Part shown: positions 1 through 9,288 of the stretch, in pieces | How positions within the stretch are numbered: position 1 is the stretch's first letter | Layout: every line of letters starts with the position of its first letter | NCBI GenBank assembly: GCA_000969725.1 | Contig: JXSR01S018912.1 | Strand: one strand, 5' to 3' | Length of the DNA: 20,187 nt | Source: Ophiothrix spiculata | Taxonomy: Eukaryota; Echinodermata; Ophiuroidea; Amphilepidida; Ophiotrichidae | Made by a program: the position numbers and the translations under genes | Notes under the pieces: model-generated | What the model saw: the letters and a program-made list of their open reading frames with translations, nothing else | What the model was told of the DNA's origin: nothing | Databases searched by the model: none

Positions 1-103
1 TATAGTCTCAGATAGGGTATGCCTATTCATTTGAATATGTATGGTCTCGGATAGGGTATCCATTCAAACGGATATGGTAGATTTATGGTCTCAGATAGGG
101 TAT
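1..103. repeat. Tandem repeat, three copies of a 20-bp core
   Basis: The core tatggtctcagatagggtat occurs at 1-20, 40-59 and 84-103 with one or two changes, spaced 39 to 44 bases apart with unlike spacers. It probably continues off the left edge. No gene seen in it. Confidence 0.75.
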
Positions 104-685
104 CATTTCACTCATTTTTGCTAATTTGCATGTTTTTTTGCATAGGGTAACCTCCGGAATCTGCGAAACTCGGGTGGTTACCCAGACACAAATATCAGTT
201 ACCCCCCCCCCCCCGGGAGCCTCCATCACGTTTTCACCTGGCTATGGTTCGTTATGTCGATGTATCACAGTAGTTAGTCATAGTAGTATCATAGCAGTTT
301 TAGAAGATGCAGGGAGAATACGAACAGTGGTACATTTTTACATGTTATTAGCTATTCAAGCCCTTCATTCAGTTGACCCGTTGATCCTGACGTTGTTTTG
401 AGCTCTGTTGCTAGAATGATTCGTCTTAAAAATTCCAAGCTCCTTAATTATAAGTACGCCTTTATCCATGTTTCTCAAACCCATTTTGAAGAAAAGTCAA
501 ATTAAAAAAACAAAAAACATTTGAACAAGGACAGCTACATTATGTGCATTAACAATATTAACACCTAGAGCGCCAACGATATCACACAGGTTACTTTACG
601 TAGTTCTTAGGCCCAAAAATGAATTATTTGGTTGTCCTCCACAACTTTTTTTTAAAACTTCTTAAATGTTTTTCCTCACTTTTAG
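104..685. other. Non-coding stretch, probable intron
   Basis: No convincing exon. It holds a short inverted repeat gggtaacc/ggttaccc (145-152 and 176-183) and a run of 13 C at 202-214. Open frames here are short and lack domain features. Confidence 0.5.
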
Positions 686-732
686 CGATTGCTTTTGTGA
701 AGTAGAAACAACAGGAACTGTTATTCCGATTG
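686..732 (+). CDS. Candidate short ectodomain exon with CxC pair
   Basis: A pyrimidine-rich stretch ending in tttag precedes this exon and a good donor (gtaagt) follows it. Read with its first base completing a codon, it encodes about 15 residues beginning Asp-Cys-Phe-Cys and ending in Ile, and leaves one base that completes a Gly codon with the next exon. It enters in phase 2 and leaves in phase 1, exactly like the 41-nt exon at 5466-5506, which also encodes a CxC. That shared design supports a real exon, but its size makes it the least certain one. It is probably not the first coding exon, because it lacks a signal peptide and starts mid-codon. Confidence 0.5.
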
Positions 733-2077
733 GTAAGTATCGCTGTTTTTCAGGAAGGAATGTCTACGTCCACATGGTCCATATTCCTCACTTATTAGAA
801 GTCCAAGACATTGTGATTTTTTACTTTACATTATAAGTAAAAAGTTTCAGCTTTAATGAAACATAAATTTCCATCACCATAAATGCCATTATTATCAGAG
901 GCTTGAAATTACAATGAAAATCTGGCTTGATAAGTCATGGATGTCCCACCTAGGCAGGCTCTGCAGTTTAATGAGTGTAGATTTGCGTCATCAGTGGACT
1001 CTATTTTTCTTTAGGCTTTTGGTTATTTCTCCAAATTGTCCCTTCCTTCTCTTCACAGCATCTTTTCTTGTTTTTCTATTTTCGACCGGAATGGCAGTCC
1101 ACACTCAGATACTTTGCCCATTCACATTTCCTTACCATCAAATTCATAACCTCGTATAAGTATATCCTACTGATTCCGCTAGCTGAGTCATGTGTATTTT
1201 ATATTCCTGCGTTAAAGACTTATTATTGTCGCTCGTTATGTCGGAAAACATATTTTGTTTTGTTTATTAAGCCCGGTTATGTCTACTTCTTTAGCTGTTA
1301 TTATTATAATATTTTTTAACCATTCGTTGTAAACTCGTTTTTAACTTTTTATATTTTATCTATGAAAAATATCTCAAAAACTATTGTCTTGAATCACTGC
1401 TGTTGAATGTAAATATCTATGTTTAATTTGTGTTGTAAAGCGCATAGATGCCTTTACTTATGCGCTTTATAAATTGAATTATTATTATTATTTATTTATG
1501 ATATAAAAGATCTAACTTTTCATTAGTCCCGTATGTATATCCGTGGAGACAAATGTATGTAGCACAAGTTGTGTGCAAGAATTGTGGAAAATGGTCAACA
1601 ATTTACTGCTTTTTTGCAGGACCCATGACTGTTTCCGGTACTTGCCAGGATACTTTTTCTTCTAATGGAGACAAGCTGCCAATAGATGGTCGTTGTACAC
1701 AGATGTCAAACGTCATCCAATGTGAAGCGGAATATCTACATCCGGTTAATGAATACAGAGACACGTGTATCTGTTCCGATCCGAGTCACGGTAAGCTAAA
1801 GGAATGTACGCAACATTTGGTTTCCTATAAACTAGTTTAAGTTTGTTGCCAGGCCTACAGTTGATATGCACCCAAGAGGGTATTTGTGCTGCAAAATGGG
1901 CCTTAATCTCAGATTTGCTGACGAGAAAAACGTGAAACTAATGTGGTGTGAAGAGTTTTTAATCTATCCGTGGCCTACTCTTTACTGTACAACCCACACA
2001 ATAAAGTCACACACAGAAAGAGTATTCGGCTGATATGGCACGCCACAGCAGATAACATCCACACAGGTTTTAACCAC

Positions 2078-2130
<53 letters not shown>

Positions 2131-5100
2131 GTACTTGCATTACATGCATACCCCATGAAGGAGTCTATTCGTACAGAGGACCAACGGCTTAACGTGACTT
2201 TCGAACCACGGAGCAAGTAGAGTAAAGTTCTTTGCCCAAGGAGACAAGGAGACGAAAATCGCCGGCCGCGCACGGGACTCGAACTCACAACCTATGTATT
2301 ACGAGACCCGAGCTTTAACCACTCAGTCGCGCTCCCCTCTTTATGCACTCACTACCTCTAGGTTACCGCTTGTGTGGCACTCACTACCTCTAGGTTACCG
2401 CTTGTGTTGCACTCACTACCTCTAGGTTAGCGCTTGTGTGGTTACCACTTTCGCCAGTTCGGCCGACTTCAATTCAAATATATTTTTTGACTTAATTGAG
2501 TATTAGAAAGATACACAAAGAAATCAAGACGTTTCAAGACTGAAAACATAACTGGTGTTAAAACTTTAAAAGTTATATATAAAGTGTAATAAATACAAAG
2601 GTTTTATAAAGTTTAATACATACAAAGGTGTCGAGCTGTTTTGTTCAACTTCACGCTGTAAATATTTTGTTATCCCTAGGTTTCCTTTTAGATCCCACAA
2701 GTACTTCCGTCCGATTTATTATGTACTTTAGGTAATTAGTCAGTAAGAATTACCAGCCACCGAATATGGTCTCAGGTCAAACAAATACAGCCGACGGACT
2801 ACACGGTTATTTCTATACCTTACTGTCCCTTTTATCATGGTTTCTCTGGGGTGACTCGTGAGCTTACATATCGGTGGACCGAATATGGAGAAAGGCGCTA
2901 TAACCTGAAATAGCAACAAATAACACTCTTCTTTATCCATTACGCGATAGCGCTATTTGTCAATTACTTTGTGTACCTAATCACACTAATCATGCTAATA
3001 GCACTGCTATCGCAAATGTGTTGTTTTTTCCGCTTTTTCATAGGATAATTTACGTGAAAAGTATAAGTCCAAAGAAAACGGTCATAACAGAGAGATATGT
3101 AGTTTAGATGTTTTGTGCGATTTACAATTTTTAGACACTTGGTATATACTTGTTTGGTATTTGTGCGTTTCATGACTTCAGGGTTACTAAGTTGGTTGCT
3201 ATTTGTGCGATTTGTACGTTTTGTGCGTTCTAAGAGTACAAATCTATTTAGGTGGGTACAGGTGGGTGGGTACTATTACTGCTATTTATGCGCTTTTTGC
3301 GTTTTGTGACGACTTTGCATTGTGTTATATCTGATTGCTATTTGTGGGTTTCATGCTTTCAGGGAATTACTAAGTTGGTTGCTATTTGTGCGATTTGTGC
3401 GTTTTGAGCGTTCTAAAAGTACAAATCTATTTAGGTGGGTGCTATTACTGCTATTTATGGGCTTTTTGCGTTTTGTGACGACTTTGTGTCATATTTGATT
3501 GCTATTTCTGCGATTTGTGCGTTTCATGCTTCCAGGGTTACTAAACATGCTAAATTGATTGCTATTTGTGCGATTTGTGCGTTTTATGCATTCTAAAAGT
3601 ACAAATTTATTTAGGTGGGTGCTATTACTGTTATTTATGCGGTTTTTGGACTATGTTGCCCTGCGGGGCTCTTTATAAATTGGACCTAATAAACCATCAA
3701 TCACCTGAAATTATACTAATGCATGAAGGGGTACGCTTTGGACTATGCACCTAAAATCGGTGCCTGGTTTCGAGCCGCAGCGATCTTGACGTTACCGCAC
3801 CAGCGATTTTTCGTTATCGGGGCTTTAGACTCACAAGACAGAAATAGCGATCAACTAAATCATCTTGTGCTTAAAAGATACAAAAAAAACGCATAAATCG
3901 CACAAAACGCACAAATAGCAGTCGGCTTTGTGACCGTGTACTTACAAAACGCATGAATCGCACAAATCGCATAAATAGCAATCTATATAATATGCGTGCC
4001 CACGGTGTCTAAAAATTGCAAATCGCACAAATTACAGAAATAGCTCATAGTATATTGCTTTTTCTGCGTTCGCAACCCAGTCTGCACTGTTTGCTTTTTG
4101 TGCTCTTTCTTAAATTCACAAGTTTGGTTACAATACTAGTGCTTTTTATGCGATTACTTAAGAATCGCAAAACTATTTGTGCGTTTTCATGATATAGCGC
4201 CTTCATGCGAATTTGGCTTGCGAGTCACCATTTGAGAAGCCCTGCATGTATTGATCTTATGTGAAATGAGTATCATGTCACAAATTATCTTAGTCCCGAA
4301 AAATCGTGAATTACCTAACAGATGTGTCTACTGACATAAGGGGCGCACCATTAGATTTCCAGGGGGAGCAGGAAGTTTTTGCGGAAAAATTTCCCCCTCC
4401 ATAGGCAGAAGAAAAAAATGCCTGCGATGTCCGGTCTTAACTCCTTAACTTCGAATTCATTTTTTGCTGCATAGTTTTGGCGTCTCTATGGCTCTCGAAC
4501 CCCGACCCGGTCGGCCGGTCCTGCATGGTCCAAAACTATGCCGTTAAGACCTTGCGGCTTGTTACCAATATCTTCAGTTATGCCTGGACAACACAAACAT
4601 TCACGTCTGCCATACCGATGTTGCAGTGTTGCGGCTTTCTTCCGGGACCAATTATGTACCCGGTATATATCTCTACTAACACTTTTGGCTATATCAAAAG
4701 TTGCATCATGTACGTTAAGCTTACCGTGCTTACGTCGGTCAAATTCGCTGTTATGTGACAAGGCCACGCTGCAATGGTCATGCATTTTTTAGAATCCCAT
4801 AAGAAAGGATAATGCTAAAACACACAGATAAAACTATTTTTGGCCTAAACGTACCCTGGACAAAACCGAGTACAATAGTGCAACATTTCTAAGGTGCACA
4901 TTTGGAACATCATTTAAGTACAATTTGAGTAAATTTATAGTACACAAATTTGTACTATATTTGTACTAAAACTGTACTATAATTGTGTTCCAAATGTGCA
5001 CCTTAGGAATGTTGTACTATTTTTGTACTCGATTTTGTCCAGGGTATATACACTAAACTATAATAATATGTGTTTTTCTAGGGTGTTGGCCAGGAGAACA

Positions 5101-8100
5101 TTACTGGGCCTTTAATCATTGAATGCACCAGAGTGCAATAACAAGTAACGTGTCCGTTGTGATATGCTTCCTCTTTTACCATGTTTACAGGGATTTTGAC
5201 AAATAGTGAGAGTGAGAACGTCCCGTGTAACTGTGGTAAAGGTGTCCACCATTACGGAGACCAATTATACTGCAATGATTTGAATGATTCGAATATGAAG
5301 TAAGTACTGAGTAGTTTAATAAATTAGTTAAATAACTAATAATCGACATAATAATAAGGAAATAAGCAATTTAAATGTCACAGAATATTCAGAAGGGTTA
5401 AGTTTATCCAGACTCATTTTTCTGCTTTGTTAAAAGATGTTGTTTCGATCTTCTCTTCCTTCCAGCTACTGTCGGTGTACTACTGATGCCGGAGTGAATT
5501 CTAAAGGTAATAAGGTTTGTTGATATATGAAATGTTATATACATGTATTGACTTAAACATGTTAAATTGGAGTCTTAAACCGACCCTTAAGCCACTCATA
5601 TTCCATCTAGGTTTTGAACAACTTATATAGGCGTGGATTCACTTTGAATGAAGAGAATTCGTCAAAAATCGTGCTGCTTTTCTTGTGACCCTGATATTTA
5701 ACGTCACGGTCAAGTTGACGTTGAATATGCCTGGCTGAACTTGAGAGGGTAAGTTCAAGACTCCCGGATGCTTGAAAAGAGCAGTGTGATTGGTTCAATT
5801 TAACCAAAATTGCAAACATCCTAAATTTTAGGGTTAGTGCTTAGGGTTAGGGTTTTGGTTAGGGGATGTTTCAGATTAGGGTCGGTTCATGGTTAGTGAG
5901 TTATGGTCAGGTCATAGTTAGTGGATTAGGGTCGGGTCACGGGTGAAGGGAATAATAGTATACCTTTTCCTTGAGGCTGATCCCACACTCTTAGAAGGCC
6001 GGGATCAAATATACGAGTAGTTTTCGGGATCATTTTATTTTGATCCTTTAAGGATCACTTTTCATCCTTTTGCTGATCAATATATACAAATGGATCAAAT
6101 TCACAAGGATCATTTTTGATCCTTTTTTAGGATCATTTTATTTTTATCCTTTTTGATTACAATATCAAAGTTTTGATCCGTATTTCTGGTTTACTTTGAT
6201 ACGGAAAGGATGAGCTCATATTTGATACCGCGTTTGGATCCAACGTATCTTTTGTTTCATATTTGAGTACAACCCAATATCCACTACACAGCGGGGAATG
6301 TATACAATGGTGTAACATATATAAATACGTTGATATCATCACACAGTCCGGCGTGGTCGAGTGGTTAGAGTGTAGGTCTCGTAATTACCAGCAGGTATGA
6401 GCGCGGCGTGGGTTCAAACCCTGCTAGCGTCACTTCAGTGTGATGTTTTTTGCAGGTCTTTTTTATAAGAAATATTTGATCCTTTTTCGGATCAAAATGT
6501 TTGATCCTTTTTTTGGGATCACTTTGATCCTTAAAGGATAAGCTCATATTTGATACCTAAAAAGGATCAAAATTGATCCTTTTTGTCTCATATTTGATAC
6601 TTTCTTTCTAAGAGTGCACGATCCCACATAATATAGCTTTATATTTATATAAAACCAAAAATCCACCTTTCCAATTGAATTCATTTTCTTGCAGTTGTGA
6701 CATTTCAAGATCGGATCTGCCAAAGTGTCAACAGAGAATTTCCTGTAATGCAGCAGATACCTATGATATCACAGGACATAGAGACACCTGTCTTTGTGGA
6801 GCAGAGACCTTGAGCATGCCAACTATTTGTGAATGTAAGGCATCAATAAGAAGAGAAGACAATGTTATCTGCAGTTGTAGTCCAATGTGAGTATGAATCA
6901 CTTGTGTCAAGAAGTATTAGAAGTATTATTTTACAATAACATGCCTTGACGTTTCAGGCGAGTGAGAGTGATCACTCGACTTCAAGTTCACCTTTGAAAC
7001 ATTTGGAGTGTGGTGTATTACTCACCTTAAAATGTGTAATTCTGTGTATTACAATGTATTGCAGTGTAATTACTATCCTAATTGCTCACCATGAATTTTT
7101 AACCGAGTGATTTAAAACTTACCTGTATTTTTCAAAAGGCATGCACTGTAATAATCTATGTTTTCTTCTTCTCCTTCGTCTTCTTTCTACTCGTTTTCTT
7201 TCTTAATTGTCATTTCGAACATCAATTTTCTACTAAAAAGAAGTCATCTAACAAATGTATCTATACCTTATCTACCTTTTTGTCATTTTGAAATAAGATT
7301 TAAAGCCATTTTGGTATTATAGTTTTAAAAGATCTGTTCATAGTTTCCTCGTAATTTTCTTATCTTTTTAAAGGCAAACCACAACACCAACCATGCCATC
7401 CACCAACGTTACCAAAGTTCTTAGGAGAGCCCCCGAACGAGGACCTTTAACGACTGAAATTCCTGAAACATCCACAGAATGCTTTAATTGCAGTACCACA
7501 GTAACAGACGAGGTCATATCGGGATCTATCGGCAATAATTCACTCGCAATCATTATTGGTATTACATTCCCGCTTGGTATTGCTTTTGGGATGGCCCTTG
7601 TTCTCGTCATCTTGTACATCAAACGCCGACAAAAGCAGACAAGGTATATCAATTATCACCATTCAGCTTTTAATAAGTGATCTTCTATCCATTAAGGGTT
7701 TTTTCAGGCAATCGATAATTTTCCACTTAATGGATTGCATATCAACAATAATATATAGTAATATTGAATACTAGTGTAACTTTAAAAGAAATCATTCGAA
7801 TGGAATAAAGTTCTGAAGAAGTTTCATTTGTGACGAATGATTTGCAATAACTTACAATCTGACATTGATTTATTTTTCAAATTGCAGGAAAAGTAGCGTA
7901 ACTGAAAAGACGAGCGGGGAGGATGTAAACAAGATGGCCGACAAAGATCTATCAAATACAGATAATGTTTATGAAAAGACACTAACAATAATGTCAACAG
8001 ATGACCAATCTGATTTAAGGCCTATTAAAGGAATGATAAATGACAAAAACTCTGAAGAATCAGATGCATACTTGGTACCGACTGTGTTAACACTGCCTAA

Positions 8101-8800
8101 AGCTGTTCAACAACTCGGTAGACCAGATGACGGGACTTACACTTATATCGATGTAGAATTGAAGGCTGATACAAAATCACCTTCGGCACAAGATTCAAGA
8201 CATATACAATCTACTGATAGTTTCTATGATGAATTGGATACAAATCATGTCATGACCAACGTAGAAAAGAAGCCACAAGTTACACAAAAACCTACGAAGT
8301 TCTCCTATGATGTAAAGCAAAGCCATGAAAAGGCAAGCAGCCCTAGCATCCCTTTAGGTTCCCCCGGGTCTTACGATGAAATCAACAGACAGCTTCAAAC
8401 ATGTCAAAGGAGCCCGAAGGACTATGTCAGCTTCCAGGCATATGGCCACCTTTATGATGACGTATCTGACGAAAATAGGGCAAAGTCCTATGATATGGTG
8501 AATCGAAATGGTAACGTAGGAAAGAGTGTTGGTGTTGAAACACATGAGGCATACAACTATAATCATATCAGCGCTGCACCTTCTGGCAGTGACACATACA
8601 ATATGATTAATCACGAGAAACAGGAGAAAACACGCAAACGAGAGAATTATGGGCTGCTTAACCATGCATCTGGTGCGTCGTATGACAAAATCGACCGCGA
8701 TGCATGTACTAACATCAAAGATCAGCCTACTGATCACTATAATGCTGTTAACATTGTTGAAGCACGATCGAAAGATCAGTACTCAAAGTTGGATCATTAA
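686..8800 (+). CDS. Cysteine-rich single-pass membrane receptor with multi-tyrosine (ITAM-like) tail, 3' part, spliced
   Basis: This gene-level entry joins exons 686-732, 1620-1790, 5191-5299, 5466-5506, 6695-6886, 7374-7643 and 7888-8800, each bounded by AG and GT. The product has a cysteine-rich ectodomain with recurring CxC pairs, a Thr/Pro-containing stalk, one transmembrane helix with a basic stop-transfer (KRRQK), and a cytoplasmic tail of about 310 residues with about 14 YxxPhi motifs. Family knowledge: such tyrosines, when phosphorylated, bind SH2-domain kinases or phosphatases. I infer a signalling or phagocytic/immune-type surface receptor. The signal peptide and N-terminal exons are not in the window. 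Intron phases agree at every junction except 5466-5506 to 6695-6886, where a missed exon, alternative splicing or a lesion is needed. The ectodomain fold is not one I can name, so no symbol is given. Confidence 0.75.
733..1436. other. Intron sequence without a gene
   Basis: Open frames at 914-1159 and 1068-1319 are hydrophobic, low-complexity and without recognisable motifs. The stretch may be the 5' part of the retrotransposon fragment that ends near 1495. Confidence 0.45.
1437..1495 (+). mobile_element. 3' end of a non-LTR retrotransposon or SINE (hairpin plus ATT tail)
   Basis: A perfect 10-bp stem, aaagcgcata (1437-1446) and tatgcgcttt (1459-1468), is followed by ataaattga and an (ATT)n run (about 1478-1495). 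A 3' hairpin followed by a short-unit microsatellite is characteristic of CR1/L2-clade elements and SINEs that borrow their tails. The 5' limit is unclear; the AT-rich sequence from about 900 may be part of its 3' untranslated region, but I see no reverse transcriptase motif. Confidence 0.55.
1620..1790 (+). CDS. Cysteine-rich ectodomain exon
   Basis: The exon follows a polypyrimidine tract ending in ttttttgcag and ends at a gtaagc donor. It enters and leaves in phase 1 (171 nt, 57 codons). It encodes a module with cysteines spaced roughly C-x16-C-x8-C-x15-C-x-C and ends with Arg-Asp-Thr-Cys-Ile-Cys. The exon at 6695-6886 shows the same closing pattern (Arg-Asp-Thr-Cys-Leu-Cys), so the two look like diverged copies of one extracellular module. 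I do not recognise the fold. A continuously open frame runs from 1553, but the part before 1619 reads through the intron end and is probably not coding. Confidence 0.75.
2080..2336 (-). mobile_element. tRNA-derived SINE with (GATT)n tail
   Basis: On the minus strand the element starts with a tRNA-like head (2336 to 2263) with an A-box-like TGAGTGGTTAAAGC, an anticodon-region ggtctcgtaatac and a B-box GAGTTCGAGTCCC. The anticodon loop CTCGTAA resembles tRNA-Thr(CGT). A body of about 130 bases follows and ends in a tetranucleotide run that reads (aatc)n on the + strand (2080-2130). Head, body and simple-sequence tail together are the standard SINE layout. Target-site duplications are not clear. 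Confidence 0.75.
2345..2440. repeat. 32-bp tandem repeat, three copies
   Basis: The unit begins gcactcactacctctaggt and recurs at 2345, 2377 and 2409 with one or two changes. It sits directly beside the head of the SINE-like element. Confidence 0.9.
3000..4190. mobile_element. Subterminal-repeat block, probable non-autonomous DNA transposon
   Basis: The motif tttgtgcg with variants (gctatttgtgcgatttgtgc) recurs many times on the + strand from about 3010 to 3650, in a tandem unit of roughly 170-185 bases (tactaagttggttgctattt at 3185 and 3368, a diverged copy from 3539). From about 3880 to 4190 the same motif appears in reverse complement (cgcacaaatcgcataaatag). The two halves face each other around about 3760. 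Dense inverted subterminal motifs are typical of non-autonomous DNA elements. Exact ends and target duplications were not found. Confidence 0.5.
4191..4851. other. Intron stretch with short inverted repeats
   Basis: It includes a repeat-like segment ggggcgcaccattagatttc (about 4341) and an 11-bp inverted pair catagttttgg/ccaaaactatg (4470-4480, 4529-4540). Overlapping open frames on both strands at 4477-4792 have no domain features. I see no exon here. Confidence 0.4.
4854..5044. mobile_element. 191-bp MITE with ~57-bp terminal inverted repeats and TA duplications
   Basis: The ends read CCCTGGACAAAA and TTTTGTCCAGGG, with near-matching arms over 4854-4909 and 4986-5044. TA dinucleotides flank both ends (4852-4853, 5045-5046). 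The centre repeats tttgtac/gtacaaa motifs. TA duplication and inverted ends suggest a Tc1/mariner-mobilised element. It lies in the intron about 150 bases before exon 5191-5299. Confidence 0.9.
5191..5299 (+). CDS. Cysteine-rich ectodomain exon
   Basis: It starts after a tttacag acceptor and ends at a gtaagt donor. It enters in phase 1, giving a Gly codon across the junction with 1620-1790, and leaves in phase 2. The 36 or so residues include a Cys-Asn-Cys-Gly segment and one further Cys, the same CxC style as its neighbours. The 191-bp MITE at 4854-5044 lies about 150 bases upstream in the intron. Its phase also permits direct splicing to the exon at 6695-6886, which would skip the short exon 5466-5506. 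Confidence 0.7.
5466..5506 (+). CDS. Short ectodomain exon with CxC pair
   Basis: A ccttccag acceptor and an aaag/gtaata donor bound this 41-nt exon. Joined in phase 2 to the exon ending at 5299, it encodes Asn-Tyr-Cys-Arg-Cys followed by a short Thr/Asp/Gly stretch. It leaves in phase 1. The next visible exon (6695) needs an incoming phase of 2, so at least one exon may be missing between them, or this exon is alternatively used. The intervening intron has taken in a 633-bp transposon-like element (5987-6619). Confidence 0.6.
5828..5945. repeat. Degenerate TTAGGG-like tract
   Basis: Variants of the telomere hexamer (agggttagtgcttagggtta and later ttagggtcg, gttagtg) fill about 115 bases of intron. 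The tract is too degenerate and embedded to be a telomere. Confidence 0.55.
5987..6619. mobile_element. 633-bp hAT-like non-autonomous element with 8-bp duplications
   Basis: The 8-bp direct repeat gatcccac flanks the element (5979-5986 and 6620-6627). The inner ends carry inverted actcttagaa (5987-5996) and ttctaagagt (6606-6615). An 8-bp duplication with short inverted ends points to hAT-type insertion. Internally, GGATCA/TGATCC with poly-T/poly-A spacers recurs more than ten times in both orientations. A tRNA-like segment sits at 6346-6432. It interrupts the intron in which the exon phases of the receptor fail to match. Confidence 0.7.
6346..6432 (+). other. tRNA-like segment inside the hAT-like element
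   Basis: It has an A-box-like TGGTCGAGTGGTTAGAG, an anticodon-region ggtctcgtaattacc and a B-box GGGTTCAAACCC. The anticodon region matches that of the SINE head at 2263-2336, so both may derive from one tRNA-Thr-like source. Acceptor-stem pairing is poor, so a working tRNA is unlikely. It is flanked by an inverted pair catcacac/gtgtgatg (6337-6344, 6438-6445). Confidence 0.6.
6695..6886 (+). CDS. Cysteine-rich ectodomain exon
   Basis: It begins after ttttcttgcag and ends at a gtgagt donor, entering and leaving in phase 2. The frame is fixed by ten cysteines in about 64 codons, including an Arg-Asp-Thr-Cys-Leu-Cys like that of the exon at 1620-1790 and further CxC pairs (Cys-Glu-Cys, Cys-Ser-Cys) near the membrane side. 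The last codon is completed by the first base of the next exon to give Met. I infer the membrane-proximal disulfide-rich module of the receptor. The open frame extends upstream to 6675, but that portion lies in the splice acceptor. Confidence 0.8.
6887..7373. other. Intron without other features
   Basis: AT-rich with pyrimidine runs; a long CT-rich stretch lies around 7160-7205. Nothing else recognised. Confidence 0.6.
7374..7643 (+). CDS. Stalk and transmembrane exon
   Basis: The acceptor is tttttaaag and the donor ag/gtatat; both ends are phase 2 and match their neighbours. The first 50 or so residues are Thr/Pro/Ser-rich, as in a stalk, and include NxS/T sequons (Asn-Val-Thr, Asn-Cys-Ser, Asn-Asn-Ser). 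A hydrophobic helix of about 25 residues follows (roughly 7540-7615; Ile/Leu/Val/Ala/Gly-rich with one Pro), then Lys-Arg-Arg-Gln-Lys as a cytoplasmic stop-transfer. This fixes a type I topology, with the cysteine-rich part outside and the last exon inside. Confidence 0.87.
7888..8800 (+). CDS. Cytoplasmic tail exon, dense YxxPhi motifs
   Basis: The exon follows a tttttcaaattgcag acceptor, enters in phase 2 and ends at TAA at 8798-8800. It encodes about 304 hydrophilic, Asp/Asn/Lys/Ser-rich residues with no predicted globular domain. The tyrosine motifs read, in order: YTYI, YIDV, YDEL, YDEI, YVSF, YGHL, YDDV, YDMV, YNHI, YNMI, YGLL, YDKI, YNAV, YSKL. Many fit Y-[D/N]-x-[I/V/L]-[N/D]-[R/H]. 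Pairs with 7 to 10 residues between them (YDDV/YDMV, YNHI/YNMI, YGLL/YDKI, YNAV/YSKL) fit ITAM spacing. Family knowledge: such pairs recruit tandem-SH2 Syk/ZAP-70-type kinases after Src-family phosphorylation; YxxPhi can also bind AP-2 for endocytosis. SFYDEL also fits the ITIM consensus. Which adaptors bind is not shown. Confidence 0.92.
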
Positions 8801-9153
8801 TTAATCCGAAAGTATTGATGGAATAACCTGTATACCGGTGTAGCAGGAATATAAGTCCCCCGTTCTTATTGTCCGGGTTGTACAGTAAAGTATAGGCTAA
8901 CAACTCTCACGCAACATTAGCTTCGCGCTTTATTCCGTTATGGTCTATGGAAGGTGGACTACCATTTCAGGGGGACTACGATTCCTTTCACACCGGTATA
9001 CCGTGGTCACATTTTACCTAGGGAGCAAAACAGGTTTACTTGCAACGAGAAATTATTTTAATGTGCCCTATGTAGATGGGTGCTATGGACCATAGGTAAC
9101 ATCACTAGGGTGGACACAAAATCAGTCTGTTACATGGGACCCTGCAGGAGGGA

Positions 9154-9175
9154 GGGGGGGGGGGGGGGGGGGGGG
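9154..9175. repeat. Poly-G run of about 22
   Basis: An uninterrupted G tract preceded by ggaggga. Its true length is easily misread by sequencing. Confidence 0.85.
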
Positions 9176-9288
9176 TAAAAGTAATTGCAGGGCAAATTTG
9201 AAAATTAGTCACAAAATTCGGAATTAAGACAATTCGGCGAATTTTGCACGCAAAGTTAGCCGTTTCGTAAAGTTGTATCTGATTTGAA

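Noticed and set aside
2263..2336. Functional tRNA gene on the - strand
   Set aside because: Acceptor-stem pairing is poor and a SINE body plus simple-repeat tail follows directly.
4477..4792. Overlapping open frames on both strands
   Set aside because: No domain, no splice context joining the receptor frame, and the region lies inside an intron.
5828..5945. Telomere or chromosome end
   Set aside because: The hexamers are degenerate, few, and lie within an intron between coding exons.
8354..8737. 127-codon open frame on the - strand
   Set aside because: It is antisense to the tyrosine-motif tail exon; Cys/Ile-rich with no domain features.
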